From Lachnospiraceae bacterium (GTDB lineage Bacteria; Bacillota; Clostridia; Lachnospirales; Lachnospiraceae): a stretch of 56,000 nt of DNA. The position numbers and the translations under genes were made by a program. Below are positions 1 through 7,775 of the stretch, piece after piece (the stretch's first letter is position 1; the number at the start of each line of letters is the position of its first letter). Where the stretch lies: positions 1 through 56,000 of the forward strand of contig JAILFK010000021.1 in the NCBI GenBank assembly GCA_024697595.1, read 5' to 3'. The notes beneath the pieces are model-generated. The model did not search any database and had not been told where the DNA came from. It saw only the letters and a program-made list of their open reading frames with translations.

Positions 1-113
1 ATCAACATAGATAAAAATCAAAATATAAATACATCTATGCATCAATTTCATTAAACTATATCACTACTTAAATTTTATAATAAATGCAGTGAAAGTCAAG
101 AAATTAAAAATCA

Positions 114-142
114 TTGCTATACTTTTACAAGTACCTTATAAT
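114..142 (+). promoter_or_regulatory. Putative sigma-A promoter of rsmG
   Basis: A -35 box TTGCTA (114-119) and a perfect -10 box TATAAT (137-142) are separated by 17 bp. Transcription would start near 149, giving a leader of about 80 nt that includes the hairpin at 177-214. The rest of 1-113 is AT-rich with no gene visible; a weak 7-bp inverted repeat (6-12/33-39) is the only structure I noticed there. Confidence 0.65.
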
Positions 143-176
143 TAGAATGCTTAACAAGAAAATATATAAAAAATGA

Positions 177-214
177 ATTTTTTTGGGGGTACATATATAT
201 ACCCCCAAAAAAAT
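177..214. promoter_or_regulatory. Perfect 15-bp inverted repeat in the rsmG leader
   Basis: Positions 177-191 and 200-214 are perfectly complementary around an 8-nt loop. The stem is a T-run, then GGGGGTA, then TACCCCC and an A-run. The T-run comes before the stem and the A-run after it on both strands, which is the reverse of an intrinsic terminator, so termination is not the obvious role. The hairpin ends about 7 nt before the AGGA ribosome-binding site (221-224) of rsmG. It could affect translation, mRNA stability or protein binding; the role is inference. Confidence 0.6.
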
Positions 215-229
215 AGAAAAAGGAATAAA

Positions 230-943
230 ATGACATACAATTTAACAAATTTTAAAAATGGTTTAAAAGAACTTAATATCGAACTTACTGATTCACAGCT
301 GGATCAATTTATAAAATATTATGAGATGCTAATTGAAAAAAACAAAGTTATGAATCTGACTGCCATCACTGATTTTGATGAAGTGATTGAAAAACATTTT
401 CTAGACAGTCTATCTCTTATAAAAGTAAAAGATTTGCATACTCGAACAAATGTTCTAGATTTAGGGACTGGTGCTGGCTTTCCTGGCATACCACTAAAAA
501 TTGCTTTTCCAGAACTTCACATTACATTGATGGATTCTCTAAACAAGAGAATCTTATTTCTACAAGATGTAATTGATGAACTGGGCTTGGAAAATATTGA
601 AGCCATTCATGGAAGAGCTGAGGAAGCTGCAAAAAACAAAAATCATAGAGAAAAATATGATTTATGTGTTTCAAGAGCTGTGGCAAATATTTCCACTCTG
701 TGTGAATACTGTCTTCCTTTTATAAAAGTAGGTGGAGAATTTATTTCTTACAAATCAGGAAACATAGATGAAGAATTAGAATCTGCCAAAAAGGGAATCA
801 AGATACTTGGTGGAAAAACAAAAGAGGTTTTCAAATTTGATTTAAATAAACAAGGTAGGTCTTTTGTCATCATCGATAAAATCGATAAGACTCCAAAGGC
901 CTACCCTAGAAAAGCTGGAACTCCATCAAAGAATCCGCTTTAA
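230..943 (+). CDS. rsmG: 16S rRNA (guanine527-N7)-methyltransferase RsmG
   Basis: 237 aa, the usual RsmG (GidB) length. It transfers a methyl group from SAM to N7 of G527 in 16S rRNA. The SAM-binding motif LDLGTGAGFPGIPLKI lies near residues 76-91, and the family's VSRAVANI segment follows at about 145. An in-frame ATG at 173 would add 19 residues encoded by the leader hairpin; I prefer the ATG at 230 because AGGA sits just upstream and the protein then begins as family members do. In most Firmicutes rsmG follows mnmG on the same strand, but here it is inverted: its TAA (941-943) directly abuts the mnmG stop, with no space for a separate terminator. Confidence 0.95.
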   Translation: MTYNLTNFKNGLKELNIELTDSQLDQFIKYYEMLIEKNKVMNLTAITDFDEVIEKHFLDSLSLIKVKDLHTRTNVLDLGTGAGFPGIPLKIAFPELHITLMDSLNKRILFLQDVIDELGLENIEAIHGRAEEAAKNKNHREKYDLCVSRAVANISTLCEYCLPFIKVGGEFISYKSGNIDEELESAKKGIKILGGKTKEVFKFDLNKQGRSFVIIDKIDKTPKAYPRKAGTPSKNPL

Positions 944-2824
944 TTATTTTCTGTTAAATGTTTCTAAATATACTAGTAATACTGAAATATCAGCTGGTGA
1001 AACACCAGATATTCTCGAAGCCTGTCCAATGTTCAAAGGTCTTAAAGCCTTTAACTTTTGACGGGCTTCTATTCTTAAACTTGGTACATCATCATAATCA
1101 ATCTCGTCTGGAATTTTCTTTGACTCAATCTTTTTAAAATCATTTACCTGTTTCTGTTGTCTGGTAATATATCCCTCATACTTGATTTCAATATTTACCT
1201 GCTGTCTGACTTCATAATGAAGATCTGGTCTATCAGTATCAATTGGAGCAAGTTTATCATAATCAAGTTCTGGTCTTCTTATAAGATCAGCCATTGTAAC
1301 TCCATGATCTAGAGGAATACTATTATATGATTTTAACAATTCCTGAACTTCTGCTCTAGCACCAACATTTACATGTTTTACTCGATCGATTTCTTCTTCT
1401 ATTAACTTCTTCTTTGTTACAACCCAATTATATCTCTCATCAGATATCAAACCAATCTCATGACCAATTGGAGTTAGACGCATATCAGCATTATCCTGTC
1501 GAAGCAATAATCTATACTCTGCTCGTGAAGTCATCATACGATAAGGTTCATGATTTTCCTTTGTAACCAAATCATCTATCAAAACTCCAATATAAGATTG
1601 CGATCTATCTAATACAATCTGCTCTCTTCCCAAAATTTCAAGTGCAGCATTTACTCCGGCAATAAGTCCCTGGCAAGCAGCTTCCTCATATCCTGAACTT
1701 CCATTAAACTGACCACCACTAAATAATCCCTTAATCTTTTTAAATTCCAAAGTAGGATATAGTTGATTAGCATTTATACAATCATATTCAATGGCATAAG
1801 CATTTCTCACAATTCTAGCATTTTCTAAACCAGGTACAGTTCGATACATTTCATACTGCACATCTTCAGGTAGAGAACTACTCATTCCGCCAATATACAT
1901 TTCATTGGTATTCAATCCTTCTGGTTCCACAAATAATTGATGTCTATCCTTATCTGCAAATTTTACAACTTTATCTTCTATGGAAGGACAATATCTAGGA
2001 CCTGTTCCCTCAATAACTCCAGAGTACATTGGTGATCTGTCAAGATTTGCTCTTATGATTTCATGGGTTTTCTCATTGGTATAAGTCAAAAAGCATGAAA
2101 CCTGATCAATCTGTACATCTTCTGGATTTGTGGTAAATGAAAATGGTACTACCCTCTCATCACCAAACTGCTCTTCCATCTTAGAATAATCTATAGTATC
2201 TCCATCAATTCGAGCAGGAGTTCCTGTCTTAAAACGATAAATTTCTATACCATTTTCCTTAAGAGAATCTGTTAAATAATTTGCAGCCTTTAAACCATTT
2301 GGACCTGTATGTTCAATCACATCTCCATATAGACATCTTGCTTTTAGATAAGTTCCCGTACATAAGACCACTGCTTTGGCATGATATGTTGCTCCGGAAA
2401 ATGTTTTTGCTCCAGTTATCTTACCATCTTCCACAATAATTTCTGAAACTTCCGCCTGTCTTAAAGTAAGATTGTCAGTGTTTTGTAAAGTTCTTCTCAT
2501 CTCCATAGAATAAGCAGCTTTATCAGCTTGAGCTCTAAGAGAATGTACAGCTGGACCTTTAGATTTATTAAGCATCTTAGATTGGATAAATGTTTTATCA
2601 ATATTTACTCCCATCTCTCCACCAAGAGCATCAATCTCTCTTACAAGATGTCCTTTTGAACTTCCACCAATATTAGGATTACATGGCATCATTGCCACTG
2701 AATCCATACTAACTGTAAATATGATTGTTTGTAATCCGAGTCTTGCTGAAGCCAAAGCTGCCTCACAACCTGCATGACCTGCTCCAACTACAATCACATC
2801 ATATGTTTCTTCAACTACTGACAT
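944..2824 (-). CDS. mnmG: tRNA uridine-5-carboxymethylaminomethyl(34) synthesis enzyme MnmG
   Basis: 626 aa, full length for MnmG (GidA). With MnmE it installs the cmnm5 group on U34 of certain tRNAs, using FAD, NADH, glycine and a folate one-carbon unit. The N-terminal FAD-binding motif [10 protein letters not shown] is at residues 14-23, the conserved PCNPNIGG follows at about 48-55, and the C-terminal helical domain that contacts MnmE closes the protein. The ATG follows an AGGAGTAGTA ribosome-binding region. The gene is separated from mnmE by a 258-bp gap filled with repeats, so the pair may not be one simple transcript. Confidence 0.97.
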   Translation of the reverse strand: MSVVEETYDVIVVGAGHAGCEAALASARLGLQTIIFTVSMDSVAMMPCNPNIGGSSKGHLVREIDALGGEMGVNIDKTFIQSKMLNKSKGPAVHSLRAQADKAAYSMEMRRTLQNTDNLTLRQAEVSEIIVEDGKITGAKTFSGATYHAKAVVLCTGTYLKARCLYGDVIEHTGPNGLKAANYLTDSLKENGIEIYRFKTGTPARIDGDTIDYSKMEEQFGDERVVPFSFTTNPEDVQIDQVSCFLTYTNEKTHEIIRANLDRSPMYSGVIEGTGPRYCPSIEDKVVKFADKDRHQLFVEPEGLNTNEMYIGGMSSSLPEDVQYEMYRTVPGLENARIVRNAYAIEYDCINANQLYPTLEFKKIKGLFSGGQFNGSSGYEEAACQGLIAGVNAALEILGREQIVLDRSQSYIGVLIDDLVTKENHEPYRMMTSRAEYRLLLRQDNADMRLTPIGHEIGLISDERYNWVVTKKKLIEEEIDRVKHVNVGARAEVQELLKSYNSIPLDHGVTMADLIRRPELDYDKLAPIDTDRPDLHYEVRQQVNIEIKYEGYITRQQKQVNDFKKIESKKIPDEIDYDDVPSLRIEARQKLKALRPLNIGQASRISGVSPADISVLLVYLETFNRK

Positions 2825-2836
2825 TACTACTCCTTT

Positions 2837-2950
2837 TTATCTATTTCTAATACTAATTACTATTCAATTTACTAGGTTCAACACTTATATATCTTATCTA
2901 TTTCTAATACTAATTATTATTCAATTTACTAGGTTCAACACTTATATATC
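2837..2950. repeat. 57-bp tandem duplication between mnmG and mnmE
   Basis: Copy 1 (2837-2893) and copy 2 (2894-2950) are adjacent and differ at only one of 57 positions. Each copy ends in the left arm of the palindrome that continues to 3066, so part of that element appears to have been duplicated recently. The block begins just upstream of the mnmG ribosome-binding site. Confidence 0.9.
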
Positions 2951-3066
2951 TATAAAAGAAACGTTAAAAACGCCAGCACTTAATGAGCAATTTATTGCGA
3001 ATTTAGTACTGCTGCGTTTTTACCGTAGCGAAAGCGATTCTGATATAGATGTATAAGTGTTGAACC
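2932..3066. repeat. 135-bp imperfect palindromic element between mnmE and mnmG
   Basis: The 23-bp outer arms at 2932-2954 and 3044-3066 match at 22 positions when one is reverse complemented. They begin GGTTCAACACTTATA and end TATAAGTGTTGAACC. Inside, TAAAAACGC (about 2965-2973) pairs with GCGTTTTTA (about 3014-3022), and a small GCGAAAGC hairpin sits near 3028-3035. It has no ORF. It could be a MITE-like or REP-like sequence, or a structured RNA or processing site in the mnmE-mnmG transcript. I saw no second copy elsewhere in the window. Confidence 0.7.
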
Positions 3067-3082
3067 GGATTATATTAATAAA

Positions 3083-4453
3083 CTATTTACCAGTACAGAA
3101 CTTAGAAAAAATCTCATCCATTAAATCATCATCGATAGATTCACCAATAATATAACCTAATTGAGTATAAGCCTCCATTAAGTCAATAGATAAGAAATCT
3201 TCTGGCATCGACATCTCAATACTATATTTCACATTTGCCATACTGTTATAAGCATTAGTCAATGCATTAAGATGTCTAGCATTTGTAATATAAATCTCAT
3301 GATCATCAGATAAAATTCCTGAGAAGAACATTTCATCAATTTTATCTTCTAATATATCTAGTCCATCACCATTTTTTGCAGAAAATGTAATAACTGGACC
3401 ATTTACCATATCAGAAATTTCTTCTTCTGTTACCAAAGAATTTAAATCTGACTTATTTAGTAAAACAATAACATTTGAATCTTTTATTTTTTCAATTATA
3501 TGTTTATCATTTTCATCTAGTTTAGTTGAACTATCAACCACATACAAAATTAAATCAGAATCATCAATTGTATCTATTGCTTTTTTTACACCGATAGCCT
3601 CAACCACATCTTCAGTTTCTCTGATTCCTGCAGTATCCATTATAATTAGAGAAATTCCTCGAAGCATAATCTGTTCTTCCAAAGTATCTCTTGTTGTTCC
3701 AGCAATATCAGTTACAATTGCTCTATCCTTTTTTGATAAAAGATTCAAAAGTGATGATTTACCAGCATTTGGTTTTCCAATGATAGATGTTTTAATTCCA
3801 TCTCTAACCATAGAACCATTATCTGCACTATCTATCATTTTCTTTAAATCATTTTCAATAATTTTTACTTTTTCAAGTAATCTATCTTCATATCCATCTA
3901 AACTGATATGTTCAGGATCATCTAATGCCGATTCTATAAAAGCAATCTCATAAATTATACTTTCTCTGAGGGATTTAATCTTTTTAGAAAGCAGTCCGAA
4001 TAATTGATTTTTAGAATTTTCCAAAGACAAAGCACTTTTTGAATCAATAATATCCATAACAGATTCTGCCTGGGACAAATCAATTCTTCCATTTAAAAAA
4101 GCTCTCTTGGTAAATTCGCCAGGATCTGCTGGTCTTACACCCTGAGCAATCACGGCTTTTAAAATCTGCTGCATCACAATTATTCCACCATGACAATCAA
4201 TCTCAATAGTGTTTTCTCTAGTGTAAGTTCTAGGTGCACGAAGAACTAAAACCATAACCTCATCTATGATTTTATCTTTAAATACAATATGACCATATGA
4301 AACTGTATGACTATCCATGTCACTAAGTTTATTTTTTCCTTGGAAAATATTATCAACTTTTTCAATAGCATCATCACCAGATACTCTGATAATACCAATT
4401 CCACTATTTGTCATTGCCGATGCAATAGCACAAATTGTATCAAATTCACCCAT
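3083..4453 (-). CDS. mnmE: tRNA modification GTPase MnmE
   Basis: 456 aa, standard length. MnmE (TrmE) partners MnmG in wobble-uridine modification and hydrolyses GTP on dimerisation of its G domains. The N-terminal folate-binding domain covers about residues 1-118. The G domain is inserted in the helical domain, with P-loop GKPNAGKSS near 225-233, DTAG near 273 and NKSD near 336. The C-terminus ends in FCTGK, matching the family's FCxGK motif with the essential cysteine. The gene lies downstream of a terminator-like hairpin that follows jag, so it probably has its own promoter or depends on read-through. Confidence 0.97.
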   Translation of the reverse strand: MGEFDTICAIASAMTNSGIGIIRVSGDDAIEKVDNIFQGKNKLSDMDSHTVSYGHIVFKDKIIDEVMVLVLRAPRTYTRENTIEIDCHGGIIVMQQILKAVIAQGVRPADPGEFTKRAFLNGRIDLSQAESVMDIIDSKSALSLENSKNQLFGLLSKKIKSLRESIIYEIAFIESALDDPEHISLDGYEDRLLEKVKIIENDLKKMIDSADNGSMVRDGIKTSIIGKPNAGKSSLLNLLSKKDRAIVTDIAGTTRDTLEEQIMLRGISLIIMDTAGIRETEDVVEAIGVKKAIDTIDDSDLILYVVDSSTKLDENDKHIIEKIKDSNVIVLLNKSDLNSLVTEEEISDMVNGPVITFSAKNGDGLDILEDKIDEMFFSGILSDDHEIYITNARHLNALTNAYNSMANVKYSIEMSMPEDFLSIDLMEAYTQLGYIIGESIDDDLMDEIFSKFCTGK

Positions 4454-4485
4454 ATAATCACCTTTTTTATATATAAATATTTTTA

Positions 4486-4525
4486 AAAACGGGCTTTACC
4501 TCCATACATTATGAAGATAAAGCCC
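4486..4525 (-). terminator. Intrinsic terminator after jag
   Basis: Read on the minus strand, GGGCTTTA (4518-4525) pairs with TAAAGCCC (4491-4498) across a loop of about 19 nt, followed by GTTTTT. The short stem and long loop make it a moderate terminator. It separates the rpmH-to-jag group from mnmE-mnmG. Confidence 0.6.
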
Positions 4526-4546
4526 AAATAATTCAAGTTTTTAAAA

Positions 4547-5170
4547 TTATTTTTTTAAAGTAATAACAACGTGTCTGTATGGTTCCTCACCCTCTGAATG
4601 AGTCTCAACATACTTATCATTTTGAAGAGCAGAATGAATAATTCTTCTCTCATAAGGATTCATTGCCTCTAAAGCAACTGTTTTTCTAGTTTTCTTAACC
4701 TTATAAGATACATTCTTGGCAAGATTTTCAAGAGTATCTTTTCTTCTACGACGATAATCCTCTGTATCAATCTTTACTCTCATATAATCATCTGTTTTTC
4801 TGTTGAGTGCAAGATTTGCAAGATACTGTAAAGAATCAAGTGTCTGTCCACGCTTACCAATTAAAACTCCCATCTCTGGTCCCTTTAATTCAACTTCAAT
4901 ATATCCTTCAATGTCATCAACCTTTGTGATAATTTCAACTTCAAGGTTCATTTTTTCAAAAACATCAGAAAGAAAATTTTGTACTATATCTTCTGGTGAA
5001 GATTTCATAGAAACTCTAATAGTAGCATCCTTACTTCCAAAACCGAAAAGACCTGCGCTTCCTTCTTCAATAACTTCATAATCTACTTGATCACTTGTTG
5101 TTCCAAGTGAAACCAAAGCGTTTGTCAATGCTTCATCTACTGTTTTTCCACTAAATTCAACACTTTTCAT
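4547..5170 (-). CDS. jag: RNA-binding protein Jag (KhpB/EloR)
   Basis: 207 aa with the three Jag parts: a Jag-N domain at about residues 1-50 (starting KSVEFSGKTVDEAL), a KH domain with the GVLIGKRGQTLDSLQYL core near 90-107, and a C-terminal R3H domain with NPYERRIIHSAL near 170-181. In other Firmicutes this protein (KhpB, EloR) binds RNA with KhpA and influences cell elongation and division. It sits immediately downstream of yidC with a 14-bp gap, the conserved arrangement, and is probably co-transcribed with it. Confidence 0.93.
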   Translation of the reverse strand: MKSVEFSGKTVDEALTNALVSLGTTSDQVDYEVIEEGSAGLFGFGSKDATIRVSMKSSPEDIVQNFLSDVFEKMNLEVEIITKVDDIEGYIEVELKGPEMGVLIGKRGQTLDSLQYLANLALNRKTDDYMRVKIDTEDYRRRRKDTLENLAKNVSYKVKKTRKTVALEAMNPYERRIIHSALQNDKYVETHSEGEEPYRHVVITLKK

Positions 5171-5184
5171 TATTGTTTCCCCCG

Positions 5185-6465
5185 CTATTTATTATTTTTT
5201 TCGTTATATTTCTTAACCATATTGGCCTTAGCTGAAATACTACCTTCCTTTGCCTTTGATCTAGCTTCATCAGCTTTATTCAAAGCATCTAACTTATCCT
5301 GAGATACATTAGCCTTAGAAGACATAGTATTTTTTGTATTCATCTTGGCTGCCTCATAAATCTGAGCTTGACGAATTCCACGTTTTTCTTGCTTCTTAGC
5401 AGCTTTTTCCTTATTTTTCTCAACGATAGCATCCAAATCTAATTTTTCGAAATGCTTATTTAAGAAATACTGCTGGAAGATTCTTACAACAGAACCCATT
5501 GTCCAATAAATAACCAAACCTACTGGAACTGAAAAAGCAAAGAACAATGTCATAAGTGGCATAAACTTATTCATTGATTGCATCTGATTAGTCATCTGAT
5601 CAGATTGTTCATTTCCTGAAGATGGAGCTGAAGGCATTAACTTCATATTAATAACCTGTCCAAGGAATGAAATAACTGGAACTAAAATAGCAAGAATAAG
5701 TAAAATCCAATATTTATCAGCCCATGCAGACTTAATCAAGTTAAGTGGTGTATCTGAAATATTTAAAACTAATAAATAGTTAACCTCAGATAATGCATGG
5801 TGAGTTGATGCAATAGAATCTGATAAATTAGGGAATGTAGTAGCTAAAGCATCCCAACCATTTTCTCCTAACTTATAAAGTACATCAATAATATTATTTG
5901 CTACATCTGTAGAATTGCTTGCTGCAAAATCAATCTTATTAGTTAACTTAACACCAGAATCTGCATAAAGAGTTGTCATCTTATCAGCAAAACCATCTGT
6001 TGCCATAATTCCATCAACAAGATTTGTAAAGATTCCCTTTACACTTGTGATATAAGCTGGAACATTATAGAACACTCTATAAAGTGCTAACAAAATTGGC
6101 ATCTGAATCAACATCTGCACACAGCTACCCATTGTGGAAACACCATATTTATCATAAACTCTCTGTGTTTCTTCCTGTTGAGCTGCCATAGAAGCTTGAT
6201 CTTTTTTGTTCTTATATTTATTCTGGATTGCCTTTAACTCAGGCTGCATCTTACGCTGCAACACAGAAAACTTCTGCTGTTGATATGTAAGAGGGAATAA
6301 ACATAAATAAATAAATACTGTAAATACAATAATTGTGATAGCTACACTATTTACTCCTAATACTGAACTTAAGAAAATATAAATCTTGTCCATAACCCAT
6401 CCTAAAAGTTTAGCTACTGGACCAAGAAGTGCACCATCATATGCTGTCAAATAAACTTCAGTCAA
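5185..6465 (-). CDS. yidC: Membrane protein insertase YidC/OxaA
   Basis: 426 aa. It inserts and folds proteins in the cytoplasmic membrane, alone or with SecYEG. Family features visible are a hydrophobic segment near residues 38-60, the PLTYQQQKFSVLQRKMQPELKA stretch with its positively charged cytoplasmic hairpin (about 78-125), QMPILLALYRVFYN near 122-135, and the C-terminal pair of membrane helices ending FSVPVGLVIYWTMGS (about 310-325). A long extracytoplasmic insertion (about 150-230) separates the helices. The basic C-terminal tail of about 80 residues suits ribosome contact. No lipobox cysteine is apparent at the N-terminus. Confidence 0.95.
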   Translation of the reverse strand: MTEVYLTAYDGALLGPVAKLLGWVMDKIYIFLSSVLGVNSVAITIIVFTVFIYLCLFPLTYQQQKFSVLQRKMQPELKAIQNKYKNKKDQASMAAQQEETQRVYDKYGVSTMGSCVQMLIQMPILLALYRVFYNVPAYITSVKGIFTNLVDGIMATDGFADKMTTLYADSGVKLTNKIDFAASNSTDVANNIIDVLYKLGENGWDALATTFPNLSDSIASTHHALSEVNYLLVLNISDTPLNLIKSAWADKYWILLILAILVPVISFLGQVINMKLMPSAPSSGNEQSDQMTNQMQSMNKFMPLMTLFFAFSVPVGLVIYWTMGSVVRIFQQYFLNKHFEKLDLDAIVEKNKEKAAKKQEKRGIRQAQIYEAAKMNTKNTMSSKANVSQDKLDALNKADEARSKAKEGSISAKANMVKKYNEKNNK

Positions 6466-6483
6466 TGTAAAACCTCCTAAATT

Positions 6484-6705
6484 CTATGGAACAGGATCAA
6501 ATCCTCCTTTTGATAAAGGATTACATCTTATTATTCTCCAAGCAGCAAGAGTACCACCCTTTAAAAATCCATATTTTTCAACTGCATGAAGACCATAAGT
6601 TGAGCATGTTGGACAATAAGGACATTTTACAGACTTAAGTGGTGAAATATTTTTTCTATAAAATTTTATTAATCCAATTAATCCTTTTGTTAAAATCGAA
6701 TTCAT
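6484..6705 (-). CDS. yidD: Membrane protein insertion efficiency factor YidD
   Basis: 73 aa, a typical YidD. It is a small membrane-associated protein thought to help YidC-dependent insertion. The conserved core is present: FYRKNISPLK, the cysteine-rich CPYCPTCSTYGLHAVEKYG, and RIIRCNPLSKGGFDPVP at the C-terminus. It lies between rnpA and yidC with gaps of about 18-19 bp, as in nearly all bacteria. Confidence 0.95.
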   Translation of the reverse strand: MNSILTKGLIGLIKFYRKNISPLKSVKCPYCPTCSTYGLHAVEKYGFLKGGTLAAWRIIRCNPLSKGGFDPVP

Positions 6706-6724
6706 ATTCTTATCCCAAAATCTT

Positions 6725-7060
6725 CTAATTTAATATGCAATGAAGTTTTGCGAGATGTAATAATGCGGATTCTATTTCTTTATAAGAACAATCCTTTGCA
6801 GTATTTCTCACAACGACCACCAAATCCAAACCACTATTGAATTGGTATTCATTCAATCGGTAACTTTCTCTGATCAGTCTCGTCAAATGATGTCTAACTA
6901 CGCTGTTTCCAACCTTTTTACTAACAGAAACACCTACACGATTTATATCAAGTCCATTTTTTCTAGTATATAAAATGAGATATTTATTGGCTTTAGAATT
7001 TTTCTCATTATATACTGTTTTAAAATCATTATTTTTCTTTAAAGATTCACTGAACTTCAT
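6725..7060 (-). CDS. rnpA: Ribonuclease P protein component
   Basis: 111 aa, the usual RnpA size. It is the protein subunit of RNase P, which matures the 5' ends of tRNAs. The N-terminal F-x-x-V-Y pattern (NDFKTVYNEKN) and the central basic helix VGVSVSKKVGNSVVRHHLTR (about 42-61) are visible. The normally conserved RNR core of that helix reads RHH here (clostridial relatives often have RHR). rpmH-rnpA is the conserved arrangement, and a weak hairpin lies between the two genes. Confidence 0.95.
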   Translation of the reverse strand: MKFSESLKKNNDFKTVYNEKNSKANKYLILYTRKNGLDINRVGVSVSKKVGNSVVRHHLTRLIRESYRLNEYQFNSGLDLVVVVRNTAKDCSYKEIESALLHLAKLHCILN

Positions 7061-7157
7061 ATAACATTCTTCCTTCCTATTTATAATAGGAAATAATTAA
7101 ATTCTCCTAAAGAGAAAACCTGTGAAATAAGCATCTTCTATAAAATTCTATATAGAA

Positions 7158-7180
7158 GAAAAGACCACATGGTCTGTGGC
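7158..7180 (-). terminator. Weak hairpin between rpmH and rnpA
   Basis: On the minus strand CCACA and TGTGG form a 5-bp stem followed by TCTTTTCTT. It could attenuate transcription after rpmH, giving more rpmH than rnpA message. The stem is short, so this is tentative. Confidence 0.35.
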
Positions 7181-7185
7181 CTTAA

Positions 7186-7320
7186 TTAAGCTGATAATTT
7201 CTTTCTGCCTTTTGCTCTTCTGGCAGCTAATACTTTTCTTCCACCTGCTGTGCTCATTCTTGAACGAAAACCGTGTACTTTAGATCTCTGTCTCTTCTTT
7301 GGTTGATATGTCATCTTCAT
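7186..7320 (-). CDS. rpmH: 50S ribosomal protein L34
   Basis: 44 aa starting [20 protein letters not shown] and ending GRKKLSA, an almost textbook L34: short, strongly basic and part of the large ribosomal subunit. The GGAGGT ribosome-binding site lies just upstream on the minus strand (about 7328-7333). A second in-frame ATG two codons later (MTYQPK) is possible, but the first is better spaced from the ribosome-binding site. The gene is first in the leftward rpmH-rnpA-yidD-yidC-jag group next to oriC. Confidence 0.97.
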   Translation of the reverse strand: MKMTYQPKKRQRSKVHGFRSRMSTAGGRKVLAARRAKGRKKLSA

Positions 7321-7359
7321 ATATATCCACCTCCTTCTTTTTAAGAAAACATCGCTACT

Positions 7360-7388
7360 ATTATATTAGGAAACACTTACAAAGTCAA
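7360..7388 (-). promoter_or_regulatory. Promoter of rpmH
   Basis: On the minus strand a -35 TTGACT (7383-7388) and a perfect -10 TATAAT (7360-7365) are separated by 17 bp. This is the strongest promoter visible on the left side of oriC, as expected for a ribosomal protein gene. Confidence 0.85.
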
Positions 7389-7707
7389 TAAAAACCGCGT
7401 AATTTTGGGATTTTTTATACTTTTAAAATATAAATACAAGATATAGTTTTAAATAAAATTTTTCATCAAAATATAGATATGTGAATAAATTTGTTTATAA
7501 TTTATATATTTATAAACATACTAAATCAATATAAATTAAAAAAACTCCAATTTTAAAAGGAATAATTAAAGTTAATAATCTTAATTTACTTATCCACATT
7601 TTCTTACACATATCCACAAAATCTTAATTTCCCTTTAAAAGCCTTTATTTTCGTTTTTAAGACATTTTAACCTATGAACAACCCCCCACACATATTTACA
7701 TATTCAG
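7389..7707. other. Probable chromosomal origin region (oriC), rpmH-dnaA gap
   Basis: This AT-rich gap lies between rpmH and dnaA, the usual Firmicute origin site, and has no ORF. It contains a perfect DnaA box TTATCCACA at 7590-7598, a near match ATATCCACA at 7610-7618 and a variant (TTATTCACA on the minus strand) at 7480-7488. Very AT-rich tracts at about 7430-7590 could be unwound. Gene polarity switches here, from leftward genes to rightward genes. A further perfect box lies just after dnaA, so the origin may be bipartite. Which part is unwound cannot be settled by reading. Confidence 0.8.
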
Positions 7708-7736
7708 TTGTAAAATGCCCCTATTTAGAGTATTAT
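7708..7736 (+). promoter_or_regulatory. Promoter of dnaA
   Basis: A -35 TTGTAA (7708-7713) and a -10 TATTAT (7731-7736) are 17 bp apart, 40 bp before the dnaA start. DnaA boxes upstream could allow autoregulation. Confidence 0.6.
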
Positions 7737-7775
7737 ATATATTAGTAAAATTTTGTTTTTAGAACGGGGAAATAT

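Noticed and set aside
177-214. Reading the rsmG leader hairpin as an intrinsic terminator
   Set aside because: The T-run precedes the stem and an A-run follows it on both strands, the opposite of a terminator.
173-229. Upstream ATG for rsmG at 173
   Set aside because: The extra residues are encoded by the leader hairpin, and AGGA upstream of 230 fits the later ATG.
864-1061. Plus-strand ORF of 65 aa at the rsmG/mnmG junction
   Set aside because: It overlaps the end of rsmG and the reverse strand of mnmG, has no ribosome-binding site and shows no family features.
2932-2945. GGTTCAA motif in the mnmE-mnmG palindrome as a tRNA T arm
   Set aside because: No cloverleaf can be formed around it; the motif is just part of the inverted repeat.
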